Part shown: positions 54,763 to 62,432 of the stretch, piece by piece | How the letters are laid out: each line of letters starts with the position of its first letter | Position numbering within the stretch: position 1 is the stretch's first letter | Assembly (NCBI GenBank): GCA_945883845.1 | Contig: CAMCYI010000011.1 | Coordinates: 62,001 to 126,000, forward strand | DNA length: 64,000 bases | Direction: 5' to 3' | Origin: Bacteriovorax stolpii | Lineage (GTDB): Bacteria > Bdellovibrionota > Bacteriovoracia > Bacteriovoracales > Bacteriovoracaceae | Program-made: the position numbers and the translations under genes | Notes under the pieces: generated by a model | Database searches by the model: none | What the model saw: the letters and a program-made list of their open reading frames with translations, nothing else | Told to the model about the DNA's origin: nothing

Positions 54763-56517
54763 ATGGCCACCACAAAAACCGCATCCGCATCTGCTTCTAA
54801 GAAACCTACTTTCGACGTACCGTCTTGGGTAAAAGGTTTCGAATTCGAAATGGGAGAAATCACAGAGACGACTCCTAAAACAGAATTCGGCGATCTCATT
54901 AACGACGCCTCTGCCAAGAATTTCGCTGAAGGCGAAGTATTCATGGGCAAAGTCGTTGCTATGAACGACGAATTCGTTACTGTCGACATCGGCTACAAGC
55001 AAGAGGGTCTCGTACTCGCTCGCGAATTCCGTAACTACGACGGTACAATGAAGGTAAAAGTTGGAGACGAAATCCAGGTTTACCTTGAGAAGCTTGAGTC
55101 TCAAATGGGGAACCTCGTTCTCTCTAAAGACAAAGCTGAAATCCTTAAAGCTTGGGACAAAATCTCTGAAGCTTGCGAAAAAGGTGAGCCTGTTGAAGGT
55201 ACCGTTATCGCAAAAGTTAAGGGTGGTCTCTCAGTTGATATCGGAGTTAAAGCGTTCCTTCCTGGTTCGCAAATTGACATCCGTCCAGTTAAGAACCTTG
55301 ATAAGTACATTGGTAAAACAATGGAATTCAAAGTTATTAAGTTCAACAAGAAACGTGGGAACATCGTTCTTTCTCGTCGTGCAATCCTCGCTGAAGAGCG
55401 CGGGAAGATGAGAGATGAAACATTGACTCAGATCCAGGAAGGCATGATCGTGAAAGGTATTGTGAAGAACATTACTGATTACGGTGCATTCATCGATCTC
55501 GGTGGTGTTGATGGTCTCCTTCACATTACAGATATGTCTTGGGGCCGTGTTAAACATCCTTCTAACCTTCTTAACGTTGGTGACGAAGTTGATGTTAAAA
55601 TCCTCAAGTACGATGCTTCTAAAGAGCGCGTATCTCTCGGTCTTAAGCAAGTTCAAGCTAATCCTTGGGAATCTGCTAAAGACAAATATATGCCAGGATC
55701 TAAAGTCTCTGGAGAAATCGTATCTGTTAAAGACTACGGTATCTTCGTTGAGCTTTCAGACGGCATCGAAGGTTTGATCCACGTTTCAGAAATGAGCTGG
55801 ACGAACAAAAAATCTGCGAACAAGACTTACAACGTAGGCGACAAAGTTGAAGCTGTAGTTCTTGAAGTAGATGTTGAAAACAAACGTATCTCTCTCGGAC
55901 TCAAGCAGCTTATGCCGAATCCTTGGGACGATCTCGCTAACAAGTACACTCCAGGTAAAGTTGTAGAAGGTACTGTTAAAGCGATCGTAGACTTCGGCCT
56001 TTTCCTTGACCTCGGCGAAGAAGTTGATGCTCTCATTCACGTTTCAGATATTTCTTGGACTAAGAAAGCTGTGAGCCTGAACGAAGAGTACAAAGTCGGC
56101 CAGAAGATCAAAGCCGTTGTTGTTATGGTTGATAAAGAAAACCAAAAATTCTGTCTCGGCTTGAAACAGCTTGAGGAAGATCCTTGGAAACGCATTGAAG
56201 AGCGTCTCCCTGTTGGTTCAGCGATCGAAGGTGAAGCAGTTCGCCTGACTGAGTTCGGCGTATTCGTTGAACTCGAGACAGGAATCGAAGGCCTCGTTCA
56301 CATCTCTGAAATGTCTGAAGAGCGCGTAGAGAAGCCGTCTGACAAAGTTGCTAAAGGTGATAAAGTGAAAGCTGTGATCATCTCTATCGACAAGCAAGCT
56401 AAGAAGATCGCTCTTTCTATGAAAGCAGTTGCTTCTGGCGAGTACAAGGCGACTTACAAGCACCAGACGCCACAGGCTTCTACTCTTGCTGATAAGCTCA
56501 AAGGTTTCAAAGTTTAA
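54763..56517 (+). CDS. rpsA: 30S ribosomal protein S1
   Basis: S1 binds mRNA and helps initiation on structured leaders. This has 584 residues. Six S1 (OB-fold) repeats are readable, beginning near FMGKVVAMNDEFVTVDIGYK, PVEGTVIAKVKGGLSVDIG, IVKGIVKNITDYGAFIDLGG, KVSGEIVSVKDYGIFVELS, VVEGTVKAIVDFGLFLDLG and AIEGEAVRLTEFGVFVELE. The N-terminal ~50 residues are Ala/Ser/Lys-rich and differ from E. coli. Codon use is strongly biased (frequent GTT, TCT, AAC), as for a highly expressed gene. Confidence 0.97.
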   Translation: MATTKTASASASKKPTFDVPSWVKGFEFEMGEITETTPKTEFGDLINDASAKNFAEGEVFMGKVVAMNDEFVTVDIGYKQEGLVLAREFRNYDGTMKVKVGDEIQVYLEKLESQMGNLVLSKDKAEILKAWDKISEACEKGEPVEGTVIAKVKGGLSVDIGVKAFLPGSQIDIRPVKNLDKYIGKTMEFKVIKFNKKRGNIVLSRRAILAEERGKMRDETLTQIQEGMIVKGIVKNITDYGAFIDLGGVDGLLHITDMSWGRVKHPSNLLNVGDEVDVKILKYDASKERVSLGLKQVQANPWESAKDKYMPGSKVSGEIVSVKDYGIFVELSDGIEGLIHVSEMSWTNKKSANKTYNVGDKVEAVVLEVDVENKRISLGLKQLMPNPWDDLANKYTPGKVVEGTVKAIVDFGLFLDLGEEVDALIHVSDISWTKKAVSLNEEYKVGQKIKAVVVMVDKENQKFCLGLKQLEEDPWKRIEERLPVGSAIEGEAVRLTEFGVFVELETGIEGLVHISEMSEERVEKPSDKVAKGDKVKAVIISIDKQAKKIALSMKAVASGEYKATYKHQTPQASTLADKLKGFKV

Positions 56518-56546
56518 TTCGATCTCATCATTGAGTTAATAAAGAG

Positions 56547-56572
56547 GGCCCGCAGAAATGCGGGCCTTTTTT
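56547..56572 (+). terminator. Rho-independent terminator of rpsA
   Basis: GGCCCGCA (56547-56554) pairs with TGCGGGCC (56559-56566) around GAAA, followed by TTTTTT. Confidence 0.94.
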
Positions 56573-56621
56573 ATTATGTATTCGTGTTACGATATTTAAA
56601 AGCACCTCAGAGGAGTAAAAC

Positions 56622-57158
56622 TTGAAGAAATTTATCTTAGTTCTGTTTTCGTTGGGTTTTTTATCGGTTGCTTCAGCTGATGTGAATGTTCGCCTGGATC
56701 CCCTTGGACCTCTCGTAGGCTCTTACGGAGTGGACGTCGATTTTCCCGTTTCTTCCTCATGGACCCTTGGACCAGCACTTCGTTATCTTCATCGAAAAGA
56801 CGGTGATTTTGATGTCAGCGGCTATGGCTTAGGTATTCGCGGGAACTATTGGTTTAATGGAAATGTTTTCACACAAGGCTGGTACTTCGGACCCCTTCTT
56901 CAGTACATCGGCGTTTCTGTTGAAGACAAGCACGATGATTACGACCTTGAGGGAAGCGCTAATGGCGCAGGCCTCACAGCTTTCTTTGGTTACCAGTGGA
57001 TGTGGGAGAGTTTCAACATCAACCTGGGTGCAGGACCTGCTCTCTACACGGTTAACAATGTTAAAGTTGAGGATAAGGACGCGGATGAAAAGAGAAATTA
57101 TCGCGGCTACAGCGGCGCTGGTTTAGCTCTAGAATTTACGCTCGGCTGGAAGTTTTAA
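56622..57158 (+). CDS. Small outer-membrane beta-barrel protein
   Basis: This has 178 residues with a TTG start preceded by GAGGAG seven bases away. Signal peptide KFILVLFSLGFLSVASA is clear. The mature part is made of short amphipathic strands (SWTLGPALRYLHR, GYGLGIRGNYWFNG, FNINLGAGPALYTV) and ends ALEFTLGWKF, a barrel-type aromatic end. It probably has eight strands, similar to OmpA/OmpW-like or DUF3575 barrels. Function is unknown. Confidence 0.8.
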   Translation: MKKFILVLFSLGFLSVASADVNVRLDPLGPLVGSYGVDVDFPVSSSWTLGPALRYLHRKDGDFDVSGYGLGIRGNYWFNGNVFTQGWYFGPLLQYIGVSVEDKHDDYDLEGSANGAGLTAFFGYQWMWESFNINLGAGPALYTVNNVKVEDKDADEKRNYRGYSGAGLALEFTLGWKF

Positions 57159-57168
57159 TTCTCATAAT

Positions 57169-57185
57169 GCGCAGCTTGCCTGCGC
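57169..57185 (+). terminator. Possible weak terminator hairpin
   Basis: GCGCAG and CTGCGC pair around CTTGC just after the barrel gene. There is no T-run, so termination would be weak. Confidence 0.3.
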
Positions 57186-57261
57186 GGAATTCTCTTCCCC
57201 TTAGTTCCAATCTTACTTAAAATTTACCATTCACATTTAACTATCTCCCAAGGAGGGAAAC

Positions 57262-57804
57262 TTGAGACACATGTCTAAGTTTGCTGTTCTCGCCGTTCTC
57301 GTATCGGCAACAGCATTCGGCCAGCCGGCTCAGAACAAAGGATTGATCGGTCATTCTATGGATAAAGCTTCAGGAGCTGGTTATTACGGAATGTCAGGAT
57401 GTGGTCTCGGATCAGTTCTCTTTGGAGAATCGGAAAACCGTGGCGGACAAATTCTATCTGCAACAACAAATGATATCTATTCAACGAACACATTCGCTAT
57501 GTCTTCAGGAACATCGAACTGTACGCCTGAAGCAAATGCTCATGCTGCTCAGATGAAGAAAAACGTTGAGATGTTTGTATCTGCCAACCGTGCAGCTCTC
57601 GCCAACGACGTCGTGAAAAGTAACGGTGAAACAATCGTCACCGTAGCCAACATCATGGGCTGTGACGACTACGTTTACATGGGCACTAAACTTCAGTCAC
57701 GCTACGAGACCATCTTTGCTTCAAAAGATGACATCGTTGTTGCTGACACCATGTACGACACATTGACGTCGGATCGTTACCTCATCGAAAACTGCAAACT
57801 CTAA
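57262..57804 (+). CDS. DUF3015-family secreted protein (copy 1)
   Basis: This has 180 residues. TTG 57262 sits five bases after AAGGAGGGAAA; ATG 57271 is too far from that site. Signal peptide SKFAVLAVLVSATAFG. The family pattern is GCGLGS, then QILSATTNDIYSTNTFAMSS and GTSNCT, with C-terminal ENCKL. Conserved Cys residues probably form disulfides. Family function is unknown. A paralogue follows after 15 bases. Confidence 0.88.
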   Translation: MRHMSKFAVLAVLVSATAFGQPAQNKGLIGHSMDKASGAGYYGMSGCGLGSVLFGESENRGGQILSATTNDIYSTNTFAMSSGTSNCTPEANAHAAQMKKNVEMFVSANRAALANDVVKSNGETIVTVANIMGCDDYVYMGTKLQSRYETIFASKDDIVVADTMYDTLTSDRYLIENCKL

Positions 57805-57819
57805 GTTAAGGACAAGATC

Positions 57820-58284
57820 ATGAAATATATTCTTCTCGTATCAGTAATGTTCTCGGCCGTTGCTTTCGCGAATCACAAACCATACGGCATGGCCGGATGT
57901 GGCTGGGGTTCTCAGATTCAGGGCAAAGAAGGGAATCAGATTCTTGCTGCTACAACAAACGGCACTTCTGGTAACCAGACATTCGCCATCTCTTCTGGAA
58001 CCTCTAACTGCGTGACGGCAACTCAGCAAACTGCGATGATCCGTAACTTCATCGAAGCAAACTACGCTTCTCTCATGACTGACATGTCGAAAGGTCAGGG
58101 GGATTCACTCACGACTCTTTCTAACTTTTACGGCTGTGATCAGACATCTTTCGCTCAGGAAATGAAGTCTCACTATGAGACAATCACACCTGCAACAGAA
58201 AATGCGACGGCAGTTTTCGTGAACATCAATAACACGATTGCTGACTCAACGACTCTGAAGGCTAGCTGTACACGTGCCCTCTAA
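57820..58284 (+). CDS. DUF3015-family secreted protein (copy 2)
   Basis: This has 154 residues, signal peptide MKYILLVSVMFSAVAFA. The motif set is GMAGCGWGSQI, NQILAATTNGTSGNQTFAIS and SGTSNC, closer to the family consensus than copy 1. It shares the Cys spacing of its neighbour and arose by tandem duplication. Its stop overlaps the start of the DUF4105 gene by 11 bases. Confidence 0.9.
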   Translation: MKYILLVSVMFSAVAFANHKPYGMAGCGWGSQIQGKEGNQILAATTNGTSGNQTFAISSGTSNCVTATQQTAMIRNFIEANYASLMTDMSKGQGDSLTTLSNFYGCDQTSFAQEMKSHYETITPATENATAVFVNINNTIADSTTLKASCTRAL

Positions 58285-60100
58285 GACATTTTTTCTCCGG
58301 GCCTCCCTCTGGGGGGCCCTTTTTTTTGTCCTCGAGGCCCGCGCTCAGAACTGGCTTGATCCCCAGTGGCTCAAGGTCGTTCACTATGATCATTCATTCT
58401 CAGGTTACAATTCAGAAGCTGATGATGTCGGATTCTTTACAAGTCCGGACGGAAAACATCATCCCGATAAAGAACTCGTGGCCTTTATCAAGGCCGTTGA
58501 AGAAAACGATCCAGATGAAAAGAAAAATGCACGCTGTCGTTTTCCTGCAAGACTTCGATGGCTTAAAAAATTCCGCTCGTTACCAGAGCAAACAGTCGAA
58601 TGTAAAAACTTAGATGCTTTTAGAAAGAGACTGAGCGGGCGCTCATTGTCCGTGGTCTTTTCGTCTTACTATATGGGAAATCCTGGCTCCGCTTTTGGAC
58701 ACACTCTTATCCGTATTGGGAAGGAGAGCCTGGCCGAAAAGAATACGAACGCCACCAGTACCGAACTCCTTGATACGGGGATAAACTACGGTGCTCTCAC
58801 CAATGGCGCCAATCCGGTGATCTTCGCCCTTGGCGGCCTCTCGGGTTTATTTTATGGAAACTACAACGCGATTCCTTATTACTATAAAGTCCGTGAGTAT
58901 AATGACAGCGAGGCCCGAGATCTCTGGAGTTACCAGTTAAACCTCACTCAGGACGAAATTGATTTTGTCGTCGATCACATCTGGGAAATGGGACATACCA
59001 AATTCCAGTATTTTTTTCTTACTGAAAACTGCTCGTACCATGTTCTTACGATTCTGGAAGCCGCGAGACCTTCATTAAACCTGCGTAGGCATCTCCCGAG
59101 ACTCTACACTATTCCAGCTGAAACTTTGAAGGCCCTTGCTAAGGAAAAGCTCATCGTGGGAACAACTTTTCGCGCGTCCCAGAGCACACTGTTTTATCAT
59201 CATCTCGAAGGTCTCTCTGCTCCGGAGAAGGAAGAGGTTTATGATCTCGTCTTCAACCAGAAAGTCCCGCCGGAACATTCGCCGGAACTGTCGGCCAAAA
59301 TTTACGATGCCGGTCTCAGCCTGTTCGATTTCAAGCACGCTGACGACGTCCTGAAAGGGGACGAGAAGACCCTTACCCTGAAACGGCCTATTCTCATCGG
59401 AAGATCAAAAATTCCTCAGCGAAGTCCAAAGCCGGATTTTACATATAAATTCAAAGACGCGCCTCACCTGGGACACGGACAAAGACGTCTTGGTTACACG
59501 CTCAAAGAATTCGATGGGAAACGTTTCACTGAGCTCGAGTGGAAGTTTGCCTTCCATGATCTGCTCGATCAGAGCACAAGTTATCCTCCAAAAACCACCA
59601 TCGATGTGATGAAAGCGAGTGTCTACTCAGACGGGAAAGTGTTTCACATCCGCGAGGCAGTTTTAGTTGATGTAATTTCTCTTGGGAGCTGGGATAAATT
59701 CAACAAGGTCGGCGCGTGGAAGGTGAAACTGGGACAAACGCAGACCCGCTTTGAACGGAAGATGCTGACCACTCAGGGCGTGAGCGGAGGATACGGGATT
59801 TCCAAAGGATTTGGTATCTTCACCCCGTATGCCATGATTCACGGCGAGGGGTCTTACGTGAGCGAATATCTCTCGAAGATGAAACTCGGCATCGGAACTG
59901 ACACCGGAATTCTTTTTGATTTTACGGAGCAGTTAAAGTTTCTCTCGGCCCTTGAATGGAGAATACATCCCTGGAATGAGACACGCTTCTTCAATGAACT
60001 TCGCTTTTCGCGGGACAAGTTTGGCGGAGGACTCTTCATGCACGACTACTTAATCGATGGCGCGAAAGACATGGGCGGCAGGGTCTTCTTTTATTTCTGA
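58274..60100 (+). CDS. DUF4105 / Lnb N-terminal domain protein
   Basis: This has 608 residues with a GTG start inside the end of the DUF3015 gene. A signal peptide (FLRASLWGALFFVLEARAQ) is followed by the DUF4105 domain (about 100-300). Its conserved His and Cys are H143 in NPGSAFGHTLIRIG and C253 in TENCSYH. The domain is named after Lnb, a lipoprotein N-acyltransferase of Bacteroides, so a transacylase or thiol-hydrolase chemistry is possible. Residues ~400-608 look beta-rich and end GGRVFFYF, like an outer-membrane barrel. It may therefore be an outer-membrane-anchored enzyme. Substrate unknown. Confidence 0.85.
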   Translation: MPSKTFFLRASLWGALFFVLEARAQNWLDPQWLKVVHYDHSFSGYNSEADDVGFFTSPDGKHHPDKELVAFIKAVEENDPDEKKNARCRFPARLRWLKKFRSLPEQTVECKNLDAFRKRLSGRSLSVVFSSYYMGNPGSAFGHTLIRIGKESLAEKNTNATSTELLDTGINYGALTNGANPVIFALGGLSGLFYGNYNAIPYYYKVREYNDSEARDLWSYQLNLTQDEIDFVVDHIWEMGHTKFQYFFLTENCSYHVLTILEAARPSLNLRRHLPRLYTIPAETLKALAKEKLIVGTTFRASQSTLFYHHLEGLSAPEKEEVYDLVFNQKVPPEHSPELSAKIYDAGLSLFDFKHADDVLKGDEKTLTLKRPILIGRSKIPQRSPKPDFTYKFKDAPHLGHGQRRLGYTLKEFDGKRFTELEWKFAFHDLLDQSTSYPPKTTIDVMKASVYSDGKVFHIREAVLVDVISLGSWDKFNKVGAWKVKLGQTQTRFERKMLTTQGVSGGYGISKGFGIFTPYAMIHGEGSYVSEYLSKMKLGIGTDTGILFDFTEQLKFLSALEWRIHPWNETRFFNELRFSRDKFGGGLFMHDYLIDGAKDMGGRVFFYF

Positions 60101-60107
60101 AAATAAA

Positions 60108-60131
60108 AAGGCCACCGCATCGGGTGGCCTT
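60108..60131. terminator. Bidirectional terminator
   Basis: AAGGCCACC pairs with GGTGGCCTT around GCATCG. The A-run on the left gives the minus-strand gene a T-run; the plus side has TTCTCG only. Confidence 0.8.
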
Positions 60132-60153
60132 CTCGAAAGATATTTTTAAAAAC

Positions 60154-60852
60154 TTATTTGATACCAAACGACTTTAACTGGCCATTACCAGAAACGTGAA
60201 TCGTATCGTTTCTTTCTTCAGCACGGCCCCATGAATTCATCTGATACTTGATTGCTACGAGAACACCCGCGATAGGATCAGCTTTTGTACCGTGGTTCAT
60301 GATGCCTGAAACTCTCATTGTTGCATTGAACTCCCAGCCGAATTTTGTCGATACTGCTGAAGGAACGATCTGGACTGCAGTGAGGTATTTACCGGCACCG
60401 TTGTAAGAGCCGCCGTACGAGTAAACGACTTTGTATGTGAAACCTACGATGTCCTGACCCGCCATGTTTTTGATACGAGCGCGGAAAACTTTTTCAACCG
60501 GAACTGAGAAGCCTTCGAGTTCGAAAGGATCCATGACTTCTCTCGTCGTAGGATCGCGAGGAACGACACTGATCGGAGCGTATTCTGTCTGATTAACTGG
60601 TTTGCCTTTTTGAACGAGAGCATAGATTGATTCGCCAAGAGCAACGATGTCTCTGGCAGCGGCTACAATTTTACCAACTCTCTCAACCGGATCAGCAGGA
60701 GTGAGTGTAGGATCTTCTACGAAATTTTTGTATGAAGCCGGAGTGATCTCAGTAACTGTGATATTGCCTACTCTCTGCTCTTTAGGAATTCTTGGAGCCG
60801 CGAACGCTACGTTCGTAGCGATGATGGCCGTTAAAAGGATCGTTTTTTTCAT
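60154..60852 (-). CDS. Secreted protein of unknown function
   Basis: ATG 60852 follows GGGGGAACAC and begins a signal peptide (MKKTILLTAIIATNVAFA); the longer frame to 60894 lacks support. This gives 232 residues. The mature part has a helical segment (VGKIVAAARDIVALGESIYA) and a beta-rich end with immunoglobulin-like strands (IVGFTYKVVYSYGGSYNGAG, FNATMRVSG). No Cys and no known motif are seen. It is convergent with the DUF4105 gene. Confidence 0.8.
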   Translation of the reverse strand: MKKTILLTAIIATNVAFAAPRIPKEQRVGNITVTEITPASYKNFVEDPTLTPADPVERVGKIVAAARDIVALGESIYALVQKGKPVNQTEYAPISVVPRDPTTREVMDPFELEGFSVPVEKVFRARIKNMAGQDIVGFTYKVVYSYGGSYNGAGKYLTAVQIVPSAVSTKFGWEFNATMRVSGIMNHGTKADPIAGVLVAIKYQMNSWGRAEERNDTIHVSGNGQLKSFGIK

Positions 60853-61021
60853 GTGTTCCCCCGTGAAATGTTTCTTCTGAGAGGGTTTTAACAAGGGGAT
60901 GACTGCATGGCCAGCTCATGACGCGTTGAGCGAGGAATTTCTACTCACTCGCCGAATCCCGTATTCTTATTGACTTAAGCGACCCGCGTAACACTTTGGC
61001 TAATAATGAGTATTAGTACGG

Positions 61022-61975
61022 CTAATGCTTGTGGCGAATTTCGAAGGCCCTGTGGATCTGCGTGTGGTGAAAATCCATAGGAATGGTCCACTGACTGATC
61101 TCTTTTACGGCGAATTTCTCGGAGATTATGTGATGAAGCTCGAACTTCTTCTTATTAGTAGAGAAGTAGAGCACTCCATCGAGTTGAAGAAGAAGCATGC
61201 AATCACGGACCAGGATGGGATGATCACGCTGAACATCGAGATCTTCTTCCATGCGTTTTGAGTTGGAGAAGCTTGGGGGGTCAAGAATGATGATATCAAA
61301 TTTTTCGTGGGCCTCTTTCAATCTCTCAAGTTCTTTGATCGCATCTGCCTGTTTAAATTCGTACTTATCGGGATCCATGTCATTGAGACGGAAATTCTCT
61401 TCGGCCCAGTCGAGATAAGTGCGGGACATATCCACGGATACAACCCGAGTCGCTTCTCCGGCCGCTGAAGCGACACTGAGTGAGCCAGTGTAACAAAAGA
61501 GATTGAGCACATCTTTATCTTTGCATGTTTTGAAAAGATGCTGTCGAAGAGGACGCATATCCAAGAATAGTCCTGTATCAAGATAGCGCTCAGGATTCAC
61601 GAGAAATTTAAATGGTGGTTCCTGAACATTAAAATACTGGTGTGAATCTTCTTTGATCAGATTGTACTGGCTCGCACCTTTCTGGCGCTCACGGATTTTG
61701 AAATGTTGTTGCCCTGTTGAGTAACCGGCATCTTTTAAAACTTCAGAAATTTCCTGCTGATGTTTTTCCCGTAGCCCATCTTCATCATCACCTAGTTTTT
61801 TTCCCTGCTCATAAATGACAACGTGATCACCATAAATATCTATGAGGTAGGGGAACTCCGGAATGTCTTTATGGTAAAGACGATAGGCTTCAATTCCGCC
61901 TTTAGTCAGGTAGGTTTTCAGTCTTTTTAAATTCTTATTGAGACGATTCTTGAGCGGGTGACTATCGAGTGTCAT
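61022..61975 (-). CDS. rlmK: Stand-alone RlmK-type 23S rRNA methyltransferase
   Basis: The sequence matches the C-terminal (RlmK) half of E. coli RlmKL, which makes m7G2069 in 23S rRNA: NRLNKNLKRLKTYLTKGGI, ERQKGASQYNL, YLDTGLFLDMRPLR, the SAM motif DVLNLFCYTGSLSVASA, VVSVDMSRTYLDWAEENF, and LDPPSFSNSKRMEEDLDVQR. The RlmL half (THUMP plus m2G2445 domain) is absent. ATG 61975 follows AAAGG at good spacing; ATGs at 62005 and 61990 are alternatives. 317 residues. Divergent from clpS. Confidence 0.9.
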   Translation of the reverse strand: MTLDSHPLKNRLNKNLKRLKTYLTKGGIEAYRLYHKDIPEFPYLIDIYGDHVVIYEQGKKLGDDEDGLREKHQQEISEVLKDAGYSTGQQHFKIRERQKGASQYNLIKEDSHQYFNVQEPPFKFLVNPERYLDTGLFLDMRPLRQHLFKTCKDKDVLNLFCYTGSLSVASAAGEATRVVSVDMSRTYLDWAEENFRLNDMDPDKYEFKQADAIKELERLKEAHEKFDIIILDPPSFSNSKRMEEDLDVQRDHPILVRDCMLLLQLDGVLYFSTNKKKFELHHIISEKFAVKEISQWTIPMDFHHTQIHRAFEIRHKH

Positions 61976-62036
61976 CGGGTTGCCTTTCATCCGGAATTGG
62001 TGCATTCTCCTAATATATTAACTGCGGGTATCCTCT

Positions 62037-62357
62037 ATGTCTTCACAAACTGATCGCGACGAACAATCCGGCGTGGCCACCGTCAGAAAAGAAAAGTTAC
62101 AAGCTCCTAAAATGTATAAAGTCCTTATGCATAATGATGACTATACAACTATGGAATTCGTCATCCTTGTTCTCAAGAAATTTTTCTCTAAAACTGAGCC
62201 TGAAGCGCATGCCATCATGCTTGAAGTGCATACACGCGGGTTTGGTGTCTGCGGAATCTACACGTTTGAGATCGCAGAATCTAAGGTGGCCAAAGTTATT
62301 AAGTATGCGCGTGATAATGGACACCCGTTAAAGTGCAGTACTGACGTCGTCGAATAA
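62037..62357 (+). CDS. clpS: ATP-dependent Clp protease adaptor ClpS
   Basis: ClpS binds N-degron substrates and delivers them to ClpAP. This has 106 residues. The core MYKVLMHNDDYTTMEFVILV holds the N-end-rule pocket (Asn-Asp-Asp and Met), followed by EAHAIMLEVHTRGFGVCGIY. The N-terminal 25 residues form the flexible extension. clpA follows 75 bases downstream, the usual pair. Confidence 0.96.
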   Translation: MSSQTDRDEQSGVATVRKEKLQAPKMYKVLMHNDDYTTMEFVILVLKKFFSKTEPEAHAIMLEVHTRGFGVCGIYTFEIAESKVAKVIKYARDNGHPLKCSTDVVE

Positions 62358-62432
62358 ATCTCCTTACATCACCTTGCCATGATCCTTTTCGCTACCATCT
62401 TCAGGTATAATGAATCCAGAGAGGGATAACAT

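Noticed and set aside
60853..61021. Possible small RNA or tRNA in the gap
   Set aside because: I could not fold a cloverleaf or find a promoter-terminator pair; it looks like ordinary upstream and 3' sequence.
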